Of a stretch of 64,000 nt of DNA, positions 9,690 to 21,740 are shown one piece after another. This DNA comes from Dama dama (Eukaryota; Chordata; Mammalia; Artiodactyla; Cervidae): contig NC_083697.1 in the NCBI RefSeq assembly GCF_033118175.1, positions 20,248,001 to 20,312,000 of the forward strand, in the 5' to 3' direction. The stretch's first letter is position 1, and each line of letters opens with the position of its first letter. The notes beneath the pieces are model-generated. The model saw nothing but the letters and a program-made list of their open reading frames with translations, was not told the DNA's origin and searched no databases. The translations under genes were made by a program, and so were the position numbers.

Positions 9690-10475
9690 TAATTTGGTGA
9701 TTAACTGGAGATTATTCCAACTGGGCATTCCTTACACAGCTGAAAGGATGCTCTGTGAGTCTAGTGAAGTTATCTTCCCAAGTTGAGGAGATGGAACTTC
9801 TGAGTCTGTGGAAGATAAGGTGGCCAGAGTTCACAGAGCAAAGTACCAGAAGGAGAGAGCTGCACAAAGAAAGAAATCCAGAGATCTGCAGAAGGTCCCC
9901 TTGAATCTTCAGAATACTGATCAGCTCATGTTTGGAAAGACACCACCCAAGACTGGGGAAAGAACCACTTGATTGGGACAGAGGGAACAATCCCCAAGCC
10001 TCATGTAGTTTGTATTTCTTCCAGCCAGAGTAGGAAATCATGTCGTTCACAGGGCATGGGGTAGGATGTTCAGAAATATAATGCTTTAGTAGTGAGACAA
10101 AATTAACTTCAGAGAAAGTGGTTCTTGGCCCACTCTGAAAGTTTAGAAGCAAGCTTGAAATGGATCAAACTATTTCCTAACTTGACTGAGTTCCAGGAAA
10201 AAGTTCAAGAATATTTACAGGCACACAAAGAATCTGCCATATTATAAGGTAAAATTTATAATACCTAGAATCCAGCCAAAAATTAGCAGGCATGAAAGAA
10301 GCCTATACTAAAGAGGAAAAGAAATCAATAGAAGTTGAACCCCAAATGACACTCAAAACTGTATTTCTTAAGTTCAAGAAGGTACAGTAAAAATTAGGTG
10401 GAGTTAGGGACATCAGAGATATAAAAATGATCCAAATTCACTTCTAGGGATAAAAAATGTCTGCGATGAAACCAT
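9690..10475 (+). mobile_element. L1M fragment (5' UTR/ORF1-side region)
   Basis: From about 10190 the text follows the ancient L1M upstream region (CCAGCCAAAAATTAGCAGGC, AAATGACACTCAAAACTG, AAGTTCAAGAAGGTACAG). The preceding 500 bp probably belongs to it but is less certain. The 146-codon minus-strand open frame here is antisense to the repeat and not a gene. Confidence 0.6.
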
Positions 10476-10499
10476 AAGTATCTGGATTGTGTCCAAGGT

Positions 10500-10670
10500 C
10501 TTCCGTTCATTTGCCATGGCAAGTTACTTAACTTCTCTGAGTCTCAATTTCCTCATCTGTGACATGTGGATAATATCGATTTTTAGTGCTGTTTGAGATT
10601 TAGAAGAAAGGTGGGTCAAATGTTCAGCACAGAGCCTGGCACATTATGGGTGCTTCATAAATGAAGGGGT
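10500..10670 (-). repeat. MIR SINE
   Basis: Reverse-strand MIR: TCTGAGTCTCAATTTCCTCA, then AGAGCCTGGCACATTATGGG. Confidence 0.75.
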
Positions 10671-13279
10671 ACAAAGTAGGGAAGAGAATTTAATCCCTGT
10701 GCTACCATTCCCCTGTATGGCAAAATAGCAACAAGCGAAGATAGACTCCTAAAATAAATGTCAGTGGAGTTTTCAATAGAGCAAAAAGGAAATAACAGAT
10801 CATTCCTATAGCATCTCTAAGGTTTATCTCAGAAAATGGTGAAGCCTCTCATTTAATTTCTTTCTTCTCTCTACCCTGTCTAAGGAGTGATATTACTAAA
10901 AACTGAGAAAAGAAAAGGAAAATGAGCAGGCTCCATGGCAGTTGGTGAAGGAAAGCTGGTGCTTGAAAGACAGCTTTCTCAGCATGCACGGGCGAGCTGC
11001 TTTTGGCTGTGGCCAATGGAGGAATCCCCCCGAGCACCTGTAAAGGATGCTGCAAACACCCTATTCTGTGTCCCGCGTGAACACGCCATATATTTGAGCA
11101 GAGAACATTGCCTCATCTATTTTTCCCCCTTCCACTCTTAATAGGTTGGAGCACAAAAGCCTGAGAGAGGGTGACCTGCCAGACAAAGGCCCTTTGAGTT
11201 CCTTGGAAAAGTAGACTTGGAGGAGGATGGAAGGAATCCAAGTGGCCCTATTATTTCCACTTGCACTAATTAGACATTTTTCTGTCAGCTATTGAGCACT
11301 GCTGAGAGGCCAAACTCTCTGAATTCATTTCTAAAGTGTTTACAGAAGTTTGCATCTGTTTGTGTCTCTTCAGGAGGAAAATAAGCACTTCAATAGCATT
11401 GTGGAAAATCTAAACGAAGCATCCTATTCTGGAGGGCCTGGCGTCCCCACAGCTGCATAATTTAACTCCGCTCAGGGCCCGAACCTTTCGCATCTCTCTC
11501 CAAAACCTAACGACGCAAAATGCAGAGAAAGTCAACTCAGGGGAATCTTTTCTTTCTTGTCATTGTCTTTCCTCTCCCTCCTTTGAAACGGCGGCCTGCT
11601 GTGCATCACATACAGATCTGGGTGGGTATCATGCTTGCAGTCCTGCTCTCGCGTTTCTACCAGCACTCTGAGAAATTAATACCCACTTTCATTTGCTGCC
11701 AAGTGAGGGGATAGTAAATTCCTCAGCAGCAAAGCCGAATACATCACCATCCTGGGAATCTCCCCCAAGTGTCTGCCCGGGGAGCACTCTGACTTCAGAA
11801 GGGGAAGAATGAAAGGGGGCCCCGGGTGTGTGGTAGGGAAGGACGCTGAAGAGAAAGTTTCCCTACATGGCAAACTGTGCCTGGGTTATGCACAATTAGA
11901 TTAACATGAAAGAGAGCCCCTTTCCCTCCCCCACCCCCCAAAAAAGAAAGAAAAAGAAAACAACACAAAAACCCTAACCCACTGACTACGTGGCAGTACC
12001 TTTGAAATGCATATTGGTCTACGCGGTATTTGATTCAGGGGTCTTTTTGTTTGGGTTTTTAGGCCCACGACTGACCTGCCATCACAGAGTACTCAAAAAT
12101 AAAATCTTCTAAGATGGTGTCACAGTAACAGAATTTTAGTGATGGAACCAATATAGTGTAAGTCAAAATTTTTTTAAAAAAGGAATTCTATTCCTTTATC
12201 TTTACTCAGAGGCTGACTTAAGAGAAAGCTTGTCCAAATAGGCACTAAATTGTGTTTTTCTTGTTGAGTGAACCTGTTTAAATGAAAATATATGGACACA
12301 GACAAAGCAGTGTGTATGCTGGATTTCTAAAGATAGGCTTACAAATGTGCACACACACATACCCCACATTTTTTCACATCTGTTTTCAGGATGGGAAATA
12401 TGGGGTTCTAATTGAGTTTATGGTGCAAAGGGGAACTTCGTGGCGAGGAAGCTGAGTCAGGTGGTAAAGGAATTAAACTCCACAATGAGATTTCAATACA
12501 CAGATGATTGAAAAAATGCTAAAGAGCCTGTTCTTTTACTGAACAGCAGCAAGGAAAAGTGTGTGCAGTTTCCGTAGTCCCTTGCATTAACGCTAGCCCC
12601 TCCCAGCGCTGAGCATCAAGTTTGGGTCCCAGCTATGGGTTCAAAGCCATGATGTGTTCACAGCAATGACAATGGCAGCTGTTCTCAAGGGGGGCTGGGT
12701 GAGGGGACTCAGAACCAAAGCCATCTGGCATTGCAATCGGCAGGCGCAGTGTAAAGGGAAATTATTGCTGCATAGCAAATTGGGAGATAGGAAAAAGGCA
12801 GGGGAAAGGGAGAGGGAGAAACGTCCCGAGGTGAGGAATTAGCAGAATAAACAAATGAAAAGTGATTGATGCCTACATAGTTACATGTCAACAATAAAGC
12901 AGAGTAACAGTCAACCGATCCAACTGGACTCCTCAAGGTCAAGGGAAGACCAAGCGCAAATGCTCCATGTTTGTTCACTCACTGAACCATGAGGAGGAGG
13001 AGGAGGGGAAAATCCTGAACTTTCTTACAGTTTATGCTCAGGGCTTATTAATATTTCCTCAATCTTTCCTTCATTTTACCAGTGGAACATGCAGATTCAA
13101 GCACTTTCAGAAAAGAATTATTGATATAACCTTTTTCTTGATCCCAATACCTGAAGATAATATTTTGGATCATCTATCCCTGCTTTCTTACCCTCCCTCT
13201 CACACATCTACTGTGAATGGAATTGTGTTGTCTGTTGAAAGAAAAAGAAAGCAATATCAAAATAGATCCACCAGGATGC
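10671..13279. other. 2.6-kb intron without recognised repeats
   Basis: It contains an A-rich stretch near 11940, a CA-rich stretch near 12350 and a GAG-rich run at 12989-13006. No exon-like element with homology I recognise. Confidence 0.5.
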
Positions 13280-13774
13280 TGGTGAAGCTCATGGCCCCTG
13301 AGCACCATGGACCTGCACCTGTCTTCTGGATTCCAGGTTGCTATGGCCACAATGACTCCCGTCATCATTCTTGGTGAGTTCAGGTTCCATACTGATGATT
13401 TACCCAGCACACATGATTTACCCTGTCTCTCTTGCCTCCTCGTCTCCAGTGAACTTGCTCTATGCTCAACCTTAGTCGCTCTCGTGGTCAGAACTTGCCA
13501 TTTGATTTTCTGATCTTTATCTCCTATTCTCCCAGCTTTCTTCCTGGATAGCCCAACTTCAGTGATTCCGCAACACTTTGGGGATATCCACACTGCCTGC
13601 TAACCCTACTGTTTTGTTTGTTTGGCTATGCCACCAGTCCCTCAGGTCCTCACCTGCCGCTTTAAATTCCATGGTGCATCAACATAACAGCTTTTTAATA
13701 AGCATCCTTGATTCCTTTGCCACTTTCTCCTTCCTCCATATTTGTCTGGCAAGTCTAACCATGTTTACTGTTAA

Positions 13775-13975
13775 GGGGAAATGTTGGCCTCATATTAGAA
13801 TCACCGGAGGAGGCTTTTTAAAAATCTAGATGCCCAGATGGCACCCTTGGCCTGTAAAATCAGAATCTCTGGACGTGTGCCCAGGCATCAATTGCTCCTT
13901 ACCATGCCCAGGTGATACCAATGATCCCCAGGTGATTCCAGTGATCCCAGCTTTGAAACCACCTGTCCCTCACCT
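13775..13975 (+). mobile_element. MER5A-like hAT MITE
   Basis: CATATTAGAATCACC, AAATCAGAATCTCTGGACG and two near-tandem CCAGGTGAT units match the palindromic MER5 pattern. Confidence 0.65.
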
Positions 13976-14789
13976 TTAGCCTCTTTCCCCACCCTTCCCT
14001 CCCTCCTCCCTGATGGGAGTGGAGTGAGTTTTCTAATGGGAATGGCACAGCAGGCGCAGACCTTCTTCTTTCTTCGAATCTTCCTCCCTGCTCTACAAAA
14101 AGGGAAGGGGCCTGGCAGCCACAAGATGCGTGAAGAATTTTCCAACTACTTGCCCAAAAACCTAAAGCTACGTTCTCCTGTTTTAGAATAATAAAGGTTG
14201 CTCTTTTACGTCTGTCTTTCAGTAGGTTCTGAACACAGGAGGAGAAGATGAATGTTATTTATTGTCACTTAATATTTTCAAATTATATCTAATTCTCTGC
14301 CTAACCTGGGCTTCTACCTAAGCAAATGAATGTGGCTGGAGAAAAACACACAACTGTAACACTTTAAATTTATGACCATAACCTGAAGCTGGCCCTCAGC
14401 ATGGCCAGACAATCCAGCTACTTTACACCTTTGCTCCCTAAAGCTGCCACAGCCCCTTTAACCTCCTCTACTCAACTGATGACCTGGCTTCTGAATTCAC
14501 TAATAGTCAGTGAGGTGAGAGCTTCCTTATTCTCTTCCCCAAATCTGCCAACCCGCTTGTGTTATAACTCATGTGTTCTCTCTACCCCTACTGGCATGTT
14601 TAAGACCAATCACCACTTACATACTCAAATCTATCTTGCCTTCTTTACTCTAGGACATGATGCCTGTAAACACCTTCTTTCACTTCTGCATCATTCATTT
14701 CCTCATCTCTGCTGGATCATTCTCACCAGCATACAAACACTGTAGCTTCCATCTTAAAAAGTCCTTCCTTAACCATATACCTCTTAGTC

Positions 14790-15122
14790 CTTTCAGGATG
14801 ATATAACAATAATGTCATAAACTGGGTATTTTATGAGCAATAGAAGTTTATTTCTCATAGCTCTGGGGATTGGGAAGTCCGAGATTAAGGAACCAGCAGA
14901 TCTGATGTTGGGTGAGGGTGTTCTTCCTGGTTTATAGGTGGCATCTTTTCTCCGTGTCTCTCTGGAACCTCTTTTTAAGGGCACTAATCCCATTCATGAG
15001 GACTCTGTCCTCAAGGCCTAATCACTTCCCCAAATCACCTCCTCCAAAACCATCACCTTGAAGGGTAGGATCTCAACCTATGAATGTGGGAGGAAAGGGT
15101 ACAAATACCCAGTCCCCAGCAT
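14790..15122 (+). mobile_element. Old LTR-like interspersed repeat (same family as 24003-25080)
   Basis: It shares family phrases such as GTTTATTTCTCATAGCTCTG, GGGCACTAATCCCATTCATG and CCTAATCACTTCCCC, and ends near CCCAGTCCCCAGCA. I recognise the family pattern but do not trust a name. Confidence 0.5.
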
Positions 15123-15584
15123 TCTCCTTCTAGCACCTGTCCCATTTCTCTGTCCCTCTTTAGAGTCAATCTCAAAAGAGTTGTCTAAACTCACTGTCAT
15201 GCCTCCCACTTTTTAAAAAATCTATAGCTTTCATCCCCAACACTCCACTGAACCCATTCTTTTAAAGGTTGCCAACAGCCTCCAAATCCAATGATCGTTT
15301 ATTAATCCTCATCTTATTCAAGCTCCTAGAATCATTTGGTGTGACAATCAACCCCTCCTTTTTTATTCATGTGATTTCTGGTATTTCACACTCTCCTGGT
15401 TTTCTTTCTCCTTCATTGACTGCTCACTCTACTTTACTGGCACATCCTTTCCAGCCTCTGAATGTTGACAGCCCAAGGATTCAGTCCTAAGACTGCTTCC
15501 GTTCTCTAGCACACACTCATTTAGACGGTCCCCTGGCCTCAAATATGACTCATGTTGATAACTCCAAACTAAAACACTATCCTA

Positions 15585-15652
15585 TTGTCAAGCAATTATC
15601 CTCCAATTAAAAATAAATACATTTAAGTTAAAAAAGAAAAAAAATACTCTTC
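15585..15652 (+). mobile_element. Artiodactyl L1 3' tail
   Basis: CAAGCAATTATCCTCCAATT followed by an A-rich tail is the end of the ruminant L1 3' UTR, the same as at about 49610. Confidence 0.7.
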
Positions 15653-15915
15653 TGAGTCTCTTTCCTGCAGTGCTGTGCAGTATACGAAATTGCCTATGCA
15701 ATAAATAGCCTGATGTGGATGTCAGTTACATACCTCAAACTTAATATGTTTGAAACAGAACACTTTAATTTCTCTTCTGTACTTGCTTCTCCATTTCAAT
15801 AATGACAACTCATTCCTTCATTTGCTGAGGACAAAACTTTAGAGTTTTCACTCTGTTTGTGACTCTTCTCTCATACTCTATATTAATCCATCTGCAAATG
15901 ATACTGGCTACACCT

Positions 15916-16470
15916 TTTTAAAAAAAATATTTATTTAAAAAAATTGGAGTATAGGGCTTCCCTGGTGGCTCGGTGGTTGCATTGATCTGCATTGATCTGC
16001 CTGTCAATGCAGGGGTCACAGGTTCAATCCCTGCTCTGGGAAGATACCACATGCTGCAGAGCAACTGAGTCCGTGCACCATAACTATTGAGCCTGTGCTC
16101 TGGAGCCTGGGAACCGCAACTACTGAAGCCTGTGAACCCTGGAGCCCATGCTCAGCAACAAGAGAAGTCTCCACGATGAGAATCCTGCGTGCCGCAACTA
16201 GAAAGGAGCTCCGGTTTGCAGCAACTAGAGAAAGCCCATACAGCAGTGAAGACCCAGCACAGCCAAAAAATAGTTAATTTAAAAAACTGGAGTATGATCG
16301 CTTTTCAGTGTTGTGTTAGTTTCTGCCGTACAACACTATGAATCAGCTATAAGTATATATATATATATATCCCTTCCCTCTTGAACCTTTCTCCCACCCC
16401 CTCATCCCACTCCTCTAGGTCATCACAGAGTACTGAGCTGAGCTGTATACAGTCGGTTCCCACCTTGAAA
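15916..16470 (+). mobile_element. L1 fragment interrupted by a CHR-2 SINE
   Basis: After the SINE, TTTCTGCCGTACAACACTAT, GAATCAGCTATAAGTATATA and CCTCTAGGTCATCACAGAG match an artiodactyl L1 segment. It contains an AT microsatellite at about 16353-16370. Confidence 0.7.
15953..16272 (+). repeat. CHR-2-type tRNA-derived SINE
   Basis: The tRNA-like head GGGCTTCCCTGGTGGCTCGG is followed by the body GAAGATACCACATGCTGCAG and GAGCCTGTGCTCTGGAGCC, distinct from Bov-tA after the head. Flanking AAAAAATTGGAGTAT and AAAAAACTGGAGTAT are the target duplications. Confidence 0.85.
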
Positions 16471-16540
16471 ATATGCACAAGCCCTGACCACTTTTCATCT
16501 CCTCTAGAGCAACCACTTTAATTCAAGCCATTATTGTAAA
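16471..16540 (+). mobile_element. L2 continuation
   Basis: CATCTCCTCTAGAGCAACCA then CAAGCCATTATTGT resumes the L2 text that broke off near 15915. Confidence 0.5.
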
Positions 16541-16695
16541 TTTGCCCTCCCTTATCCTGCTGTTCTCTGTCTGGCTGCCCTTTCCAATAAAGTCTCTTGC
16601 TTTGTCAGCGTGTGTGTCTCCTCAGACAACTCATTTCCAAGTGTTAGACAAGAGTCCACTCTTGGGCCCTGAAAGGGGTCCCCCTTCCTGCAACA
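16541..16695 (+). mobile_element. Partial ERV LTR (3' end only)
   Basis: It is homologous to the 3' third of the 8774-9268 LTR: CCAATAAAGTCTCTTGCTTTG, GTGTCTCCTCAGACAA and the same terminus CCTTCCTGCAACA. The 5' two-thirds is missing. It abuts BovB with no spacer. Confidence 0.85.
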
Positions 16696-16951
16696 ATGCT
16701 GAAGCTGAAGCTCCAATACTTTGGCCACCTGATGCGAAGAGTCAACGCATTGGAAAAGACCCTGATTGCTGAGAAAGAATGAGGGCAAGAGGAGAAGGGG
16801 ACAACAGAGGATGAGATGGTTGGATGGTATCAGTGGCTCGATGGACATGAGTCTGAGCAAGCTCTGGGAGTTGGTGAAGGACAGGGAAGCCTGGTATGTT
16901 GCAGTTCATGGGGTTGCAAAGAGTCAGGCATGACTCGGCGACTGAACAACA
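16696..16951 (+). repeat. BovB LINE 3' fragment
   Basis: ATGCTGAAGCTGAAGCTCC through CGACTGAACAAC. It begins exactly at the LTR end. The reading frame is destroyed. Confidence 0.9.
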
Positions 16952-16955
16952 CGCA

Positions 16956-17150
16956 CCGTTCTAAGCATTCCATGTTATACATTCACTGAATCCTCTGAAC
17001 AATCTATAAAGTGGGTAGTTATACCATTGTAGAAGTAGAGAAATGGAAGCCAAGTGTTTAGGTAAGGTGCCCAAGATAACAAAGCTAATAAGAGGCAGCA
17101 CTAGGATTCCAACCCAGGTAGTCCAGCCCAAGTCAGCTTCCTTAATCCCT
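16956..17150 (+). repeat. MIR SINE
   Basis: TTCACTGAATCCTCTGAACA, AGAAATGGAAGCCAAG and GATTCCAACCCAGGTAGTC follow the MIR layout. Confidence 0.75.
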
Positions 17151-17975
17151 ACCTATATGACTTTAATTTCAGCAAGATTGTCATTGCCATTGTTATCAAA
17201 ACCACATACTAGAATAATGGCAGATACAGAGTACAAAGAGCCGTTTGGAGCTCATTGTCCCTAGGACTTTTCATTTGTTCCTAAAGTAATAATTATCATT
17301 GAAAGGTTTGAGAGCTTAATTATGCCTGTTGCAATTTTAAAAGCTATGGATGATCAGAGAAACAAATAGACTGATTTGTCACTTTATAATCTTATTATCC
17401 AAGAGAATCACATTTATATAAGCAAAGCAGAAATAAATGTTTTAACAGTAAGGGTTAGCCTTGCTGTAATAAAACCTCATTAAAAAAATCTCATACTACT
17501 AAACTAGGAAGTTATTCACAAAGTATGAATGGTTATTCACTAAATCAGAATCTCTGGATAGTAGAACTTGTGGAAAAAAATTTTAGAAGCTAAACTTTTC
17601 CTCATTCTTTCTCTCCCTCCCCAGCTAATGCACATTCCCACACAGATACACACAGATATACAGACACACAGACACACAGGTAATCCTGATTCAGTCAGTC
17701 CCTTGAGCAGTATTTAGAATCTCAACCATAAATTACTAAAATCATAAGCAAATCTAAATTATGTGCATTTTAAGCATATTAAGCAAAGATTTGGCCTTAC
17801 ACAAAGAATGACAAGAGGCTGCTGTAGTCCTGTGTTCAAAGTCATAAAATGTGAGGCTTACTGAGAGAGAATGTTAGAGGTCTGACTCCTATGCCCCTGT
17901 AACATTCTACTTGACAATGACTCCAGAGGCGCACAGGTTTCAATTTTATATACAGTGCCAGTGGGAAAAATTCGT
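17151..17975. other. Unique intron with CA-rich repeat
   Basis: CACA/GATA-type repetition at 17636-17680; nothing else. Confidence 0.55.
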
Positions 17976-18303
17976 GACTGCAAGGAGATCCAACCAGTCC
18001 ATCCTAAAGGAGATCAGTCTTGGGTGTTCATTGGAAGGACTGAGGCTGAAGCTGAAACTCCAATACTTTGGCCACCTGATGCGAAGAGTTGACTCACTGG
18101 AAAAGACCCTGATGCTGGGAGGGATTGGGGGCAGGAGGAGAAGGGGACAACAGAGGATGAGATGGCTGGATGGCATCACCAACTCGATGGACCTGAGTTT
18201 GAGTAAACTCCGGGAGTTGGTGATGGACAGGGAGGCCTTGCGTGCTGCGGTTCATGGGGTCGCAAAGAGTCGGACACGACTGAGCGACTGAACTGAACTG
18301 AAC
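17976..18303 (+). repeat. BovB LINE 3' fragment, well preserved
   Basis: The C-terminal ORF is still open here (RRSNQSILKEISLG, RRGQQRMRWLDGI, AVHGVAKSRTRLSD) and ends with ACTGAACTGAACTGAAC. Truncation at the 5' end leaves no functional enzyme. It is among the younger copies in the window. Confidence 0.92.
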
Positions 18304-18529
18304 ATGATAGAAGGTTTTCAGTAACCATGAAAGAAACATATTTTGCTTTCAGTATTTACATGGTAAAGAAATATAAAAAGTTCTAGAACTGGGTCGGTAA
18401 AACTTTCAAAATGTGATGGATTGTACATATGTATGGAAAAAAGTCAGTTTGTTTGAGACTATTCTCAGGAGGAAGGGAGTCAAATCAGTTACTAGGGGGA
18501 GATACTGTGGGAAAGTGAAAAATACTGGG
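18304..18529. other. Unique intron
   Basis: Nothing recognised. Confidence 0.55.
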
Positions 18530-18715
18530 CTTGGATTGAACTGAGGCACTACTTGCTTTGGACCTCATTGTCCAAACCAAGTAAGTTACTTAATTTTTAA
18601 AATTTCATTCTGTTATATATAAAATAAGGATAATAAAACCACAGAGATTCCTGAGAAAATTAAAGAAAAATATATGTAAAGTGCCTTGCACTTAGTAGAT
18701 ACACAATGAATAACA
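18530..18715 (-). repeat. MIR SINE
   Basis: Diverged reverse-strand MIR: AAGTAAGTTACTTAATTT, AAAATAAGGATAATAAAACC, GTGCCTTGCACTTAGTAGAT. Confidence 0.65.
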
Positions 18716-19177
18716 TTATTTTGAGAGTGGACTGATGGTAGGTCTGTGGAATCAGTCTCTCATATCTCAAAATATAATGAAAAATTTAAAAGTTTCCACC
18801 AAAGTTTACCACTGAGAAAGAAAGTAAGATTTACTGTAACATTTTAAAAAGTGGGTAGACCGTAGCCCCTTCCTTTGCCTGTATATCAGATGGTGACTCA
18901 TGATGAACTGCACAGAGGAATTCCTCATCCTGGAGGGGCTGATGATGAGGACTCACCCATTGAACTGTTTCAGTTTATTATATTGCAGTTATACCTGGTT
19001 AAGTAGATTCGCAGTTTATATTATCACAAATCAAAGACACTTCAGAATAATTCATAATAAGAGAGGGAAAGACTGCAAAAATCTCAAGGCAAAGGTCTTT
19101 AAACAATAGTCAAATGTAAAGAGTTTGGACATCTTTGCTTTATAAACAGACAAGTGCTAGTTTTGTGTTTTGGCAGT
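18716..19177. other. Unique intron
   Basis: AAACAGACAAGTGCT near 19145 recurs about 300 bp on, beyond the SINE; otherwise nothing. Confidence 0.5.
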
Positions 19178-19398
19178 GTGTGTGTGTTAGTAGCTCAGTC
19201 GTGTCCGACTCTTTGTGACCCCGTGGACTGTAGCCCTCCAGGCTCCTCTGTCCATGGGATTCTCCAGGCAAGCATACTGGAGTGGGTTGCCATTTCCTCC
19301 TCCAGGAGATCTTCCTGACCCAGGGACTGAACCTGTGTCTTTTGTGCTCCCGTATTGGCAGGTGGATTCTTTACCACTGATCTACCTGGGCAGCCCAC
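19178..19398 (-). repeat. Bov-tA SINE
   Basis: Reversed Bov-tA from AGCTCAGTCGTGTCCGACTC to TCTACCTGGGCAGCCC. TTTGGCAGT flanks both sides. Confidence 0.9.
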
Positions 19399-20479
19399 TT
19401 TGGCAGTATCACAGCCAATAAGTTTTATCTGAGGTGTGATTATTGCTAATGGAAACAGACAAGTGCTCCAAATTTACTAGCCTTTTCTGTGATGACAAGT
19501 AGCTGACAACAGTATGTTATCCAACAGGTATTCTGAAAATATTTTTCAGATAATGATACTGGAAGTGTTTTCAGCATTGTCATTTTAAAAGAAAGTATCT
19601 ATATTAAAAACACTGACACAAATGGGAAACTTTCAACCTGTTTAAACATCTTCCAAATGAAGAATTTGAATGAGTTTCGACATCCTTTGTTAAAAGGTAA
19701 TTTCCAAAACTAACAAACAGACAAAAACGTAATGTCTTCTGATTACCTTGCAGAAACATACCATTGACATTAAGGAAAGTAGAAATTTGCTAGCTGAATT
19801 TCAACAAATGACTTTTCATAATTGGTGGATGGATTGAAATATGAGTAGTGTGAATTAGCAATCATAGCCTACCTCTTTTTTATTTGGATCTACATACCTT
19901 TGAGACAATTTTTTCAACTATTACAGTCATTAGAACTAAGTACTGAAATAAACTGTGCTAGCCATATCTTCAATGGGCAGTGCTAAGCTGAGTTTAAAAA
20001 ATAGTTAATCATATTTAAGAACAATTTTAATACAAACAGAAAGGTTCTTGTGTCAATAATTCAGTTTTTAAAAAATTATTTTAAATATTAATTTAATATT
20101 TGTTTTGTTTTTCTTAAATTTCTATCCTATAGAAATATATAACATAGTAATGTTATATGCACATGCATATACTTTATTAAACAAACAAATATGTATTAGA
20201 GTGCCTGCTCAAAAGTTTTTACCAATGATCAGTAAAAAAAAATTAAAGACAACTGATTCAGAATGAATTAATCAATGAGATAGTGAAAGACTTTTCTTTT
20301 GTCCTATACAAACACATCCGAAAAAAGAAAGAAGTAATTCCAAATATCTTTGAATTTGTTGAGCTTAAAATTTTTTGGTTCCTGCCCTCTGAGGCAAGTT
20401 GGTTTAATAACCAAGGCAAGCAATTCTACATCATGAAGGGATAGTGGCAGGCAGAGGCGGGTGGCACAGAGGGGAGGCT
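19399..20479. other. Unique AT-rich intron
   Basis: No gene or repeat recognised. Confidence 0.5.
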
Positions 20480-20660
20480 AAGGGTCACATCCCAGCTTAA
20501 CCACACTTTGTAGTGTGGATTGGGAACATCTCTCAAGCTCTCTGAGCCAATTGTCTCATCAGCAAAATGGGCATAATCAGTTCTATTTGCAGGGTTGTCA
20601 TCAAATTAATATGTTGTTAAAAGCATATCATACAGAATCACATGAAGTTGTCAGTATCTG
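20480..20660 (-). repeat. MIR SINE
   Basis: ATCTCTCAAGCTCTCTGAGC, then AGCAAAATGGGCATAATC and GCAGGGTTGTCATCAAATT. Confidence 0.75.
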
Positions 20661-20722
20661 GTGCTTGTTGATATACAACACAACAGTGTGGTTCAACCAA
20701 TATAAACAGCATCAGATATGTG

Positions 20723-20742
20723 GGGATATATATATATATATA
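20723..20742. repeat. (TA)n microsatellite
   Basis: Uninterrupted TA dinucleotides. Confidence 0.85.
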
Positions 20743-20746
20743 TTTA

Positions 20747-21589
20747 GAGATAATATTGTTCAACCTCCTTAATTTACTTAACATAAAATGTAGGAGGTGA
20801 TGTTATTCCTTCTTGCTGACAGGACAGAATAAGCACATCCCTAGGACTGATAATTTTCTGAAGGTCATCACTTTCTTCTTTCTGCCCGGCACTTCAATCT
20901 GTTCATTTTCTGCATTGTGAACTGGATTGCTCTGCCCACTTGTCTTAGTTTGATCAACTCCACCAAGACTTGGCTCAGCTTTTGGGCCTCATTATGAGGA
21001 GACATGCAATTCATGCCATAGGGTTAGTCCTCATCAAAGGGATAACTTGCATGCCTGATTCTGTGGCAACCAAAGTTTCATCAGTAGAATTCTAAGGACA
21101 AGCCACCATTTTAATTTATCTTCCATTGAAACTTGAAAGTACCGTATTAAAAGGGGTAGTTTTTTGGCACAGTTTTAGAGCAGGGTTTAAATCCTTGGTG
21201 ATTTTAATCATATTCTATCTTAAAGTCTGAATTCGCATAGGCCTTGGGACTAATATTTATCCTCTGAAGGTTTCATTCTCTTGGTGCCTAATTTTTACGT
21301 ATTAAATGTAATTCATTTTTGAAGGACCCGAACCTTTTGTCTGGCTCCTTTTCAAAAGAAGGACTATAGTGTTCAGCAGAAGAAACTAAAGTTTTTTAAT
21401 GTTGATTACTGAAAATTTTAAGATTTCTGTCTTAATTCTGCACTGAGTAAAAAAGTGAAATCACATTAACAGAGAGGAAAGAGGGCAGGTTTCAGGGCAG
21501 CTGAGACAATAGGAATGCACTGGGGAAAGGCTGCCCTGGCCCCATAACAGCCGTGTGTGAAGGATGGAATTGTGTAGACTCAGGGAAGA
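20747..21589. other. Unique intron
   Basis: Nothing recognised. Confidence 0.5.
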
Positions 21590-21735
21590 CATGCCAGGCT
21601 CAGAAACCTGGGTACTAGGTCCTGCTGCCCCCACTAACAGGGGGTGTAACTTACAGCAAGTCACTTCTTACTCTCTCTGGGTTTCATTTCCCCATCTATC
21701 ATATGATGGGCTTGAAATAGATGACCTTTAAATCT
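21590..21735 (-). repeat. MIR SINE
   Basis: GTAACTTACAGCAAGTCACTT, TGGGTTTCATTTCCCCATC and GATGGGCTTGAAATAGATGA. Confidence 0.65.
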
Positions 21736-21740
21736 CCCTC

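Larger units (their letters stand above)
13280..15935 (+). mobile_element. L2/CR1-clade LINE remnant, endonuclease to reverse-transcriptase region, with nested insertions
   Basis: CCCGTCATCATTCTTGGTGA corresponds to the endonuclease block typical of L2-type ORFs. Later phrases (ACACTCTCCTGGTTTTC, AATGTTGACAGCCCAAGGAT, GACTCATGTTGATAACTCC, CATACCTCAAACTTAATATG) track the RT half and beyond. The copy is riddled with indels. It is interrupted by a MER5-like element, an LTR-like repeat and an L1 tail, and continues past an L1 insertion at 16470-16540. Confidence 0.6.

Noticed and set aside
9712..10152. 146-codon minus-strand open frame
   Set aside because: It lies over L1M-derived sequence in antisense, with no domain or homology.
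12967..13593. Overlapping 136- and 139-codon frames
   Set aside because: They run into L2-derived sequence, lack splice or homology support, and overlap on both strands.
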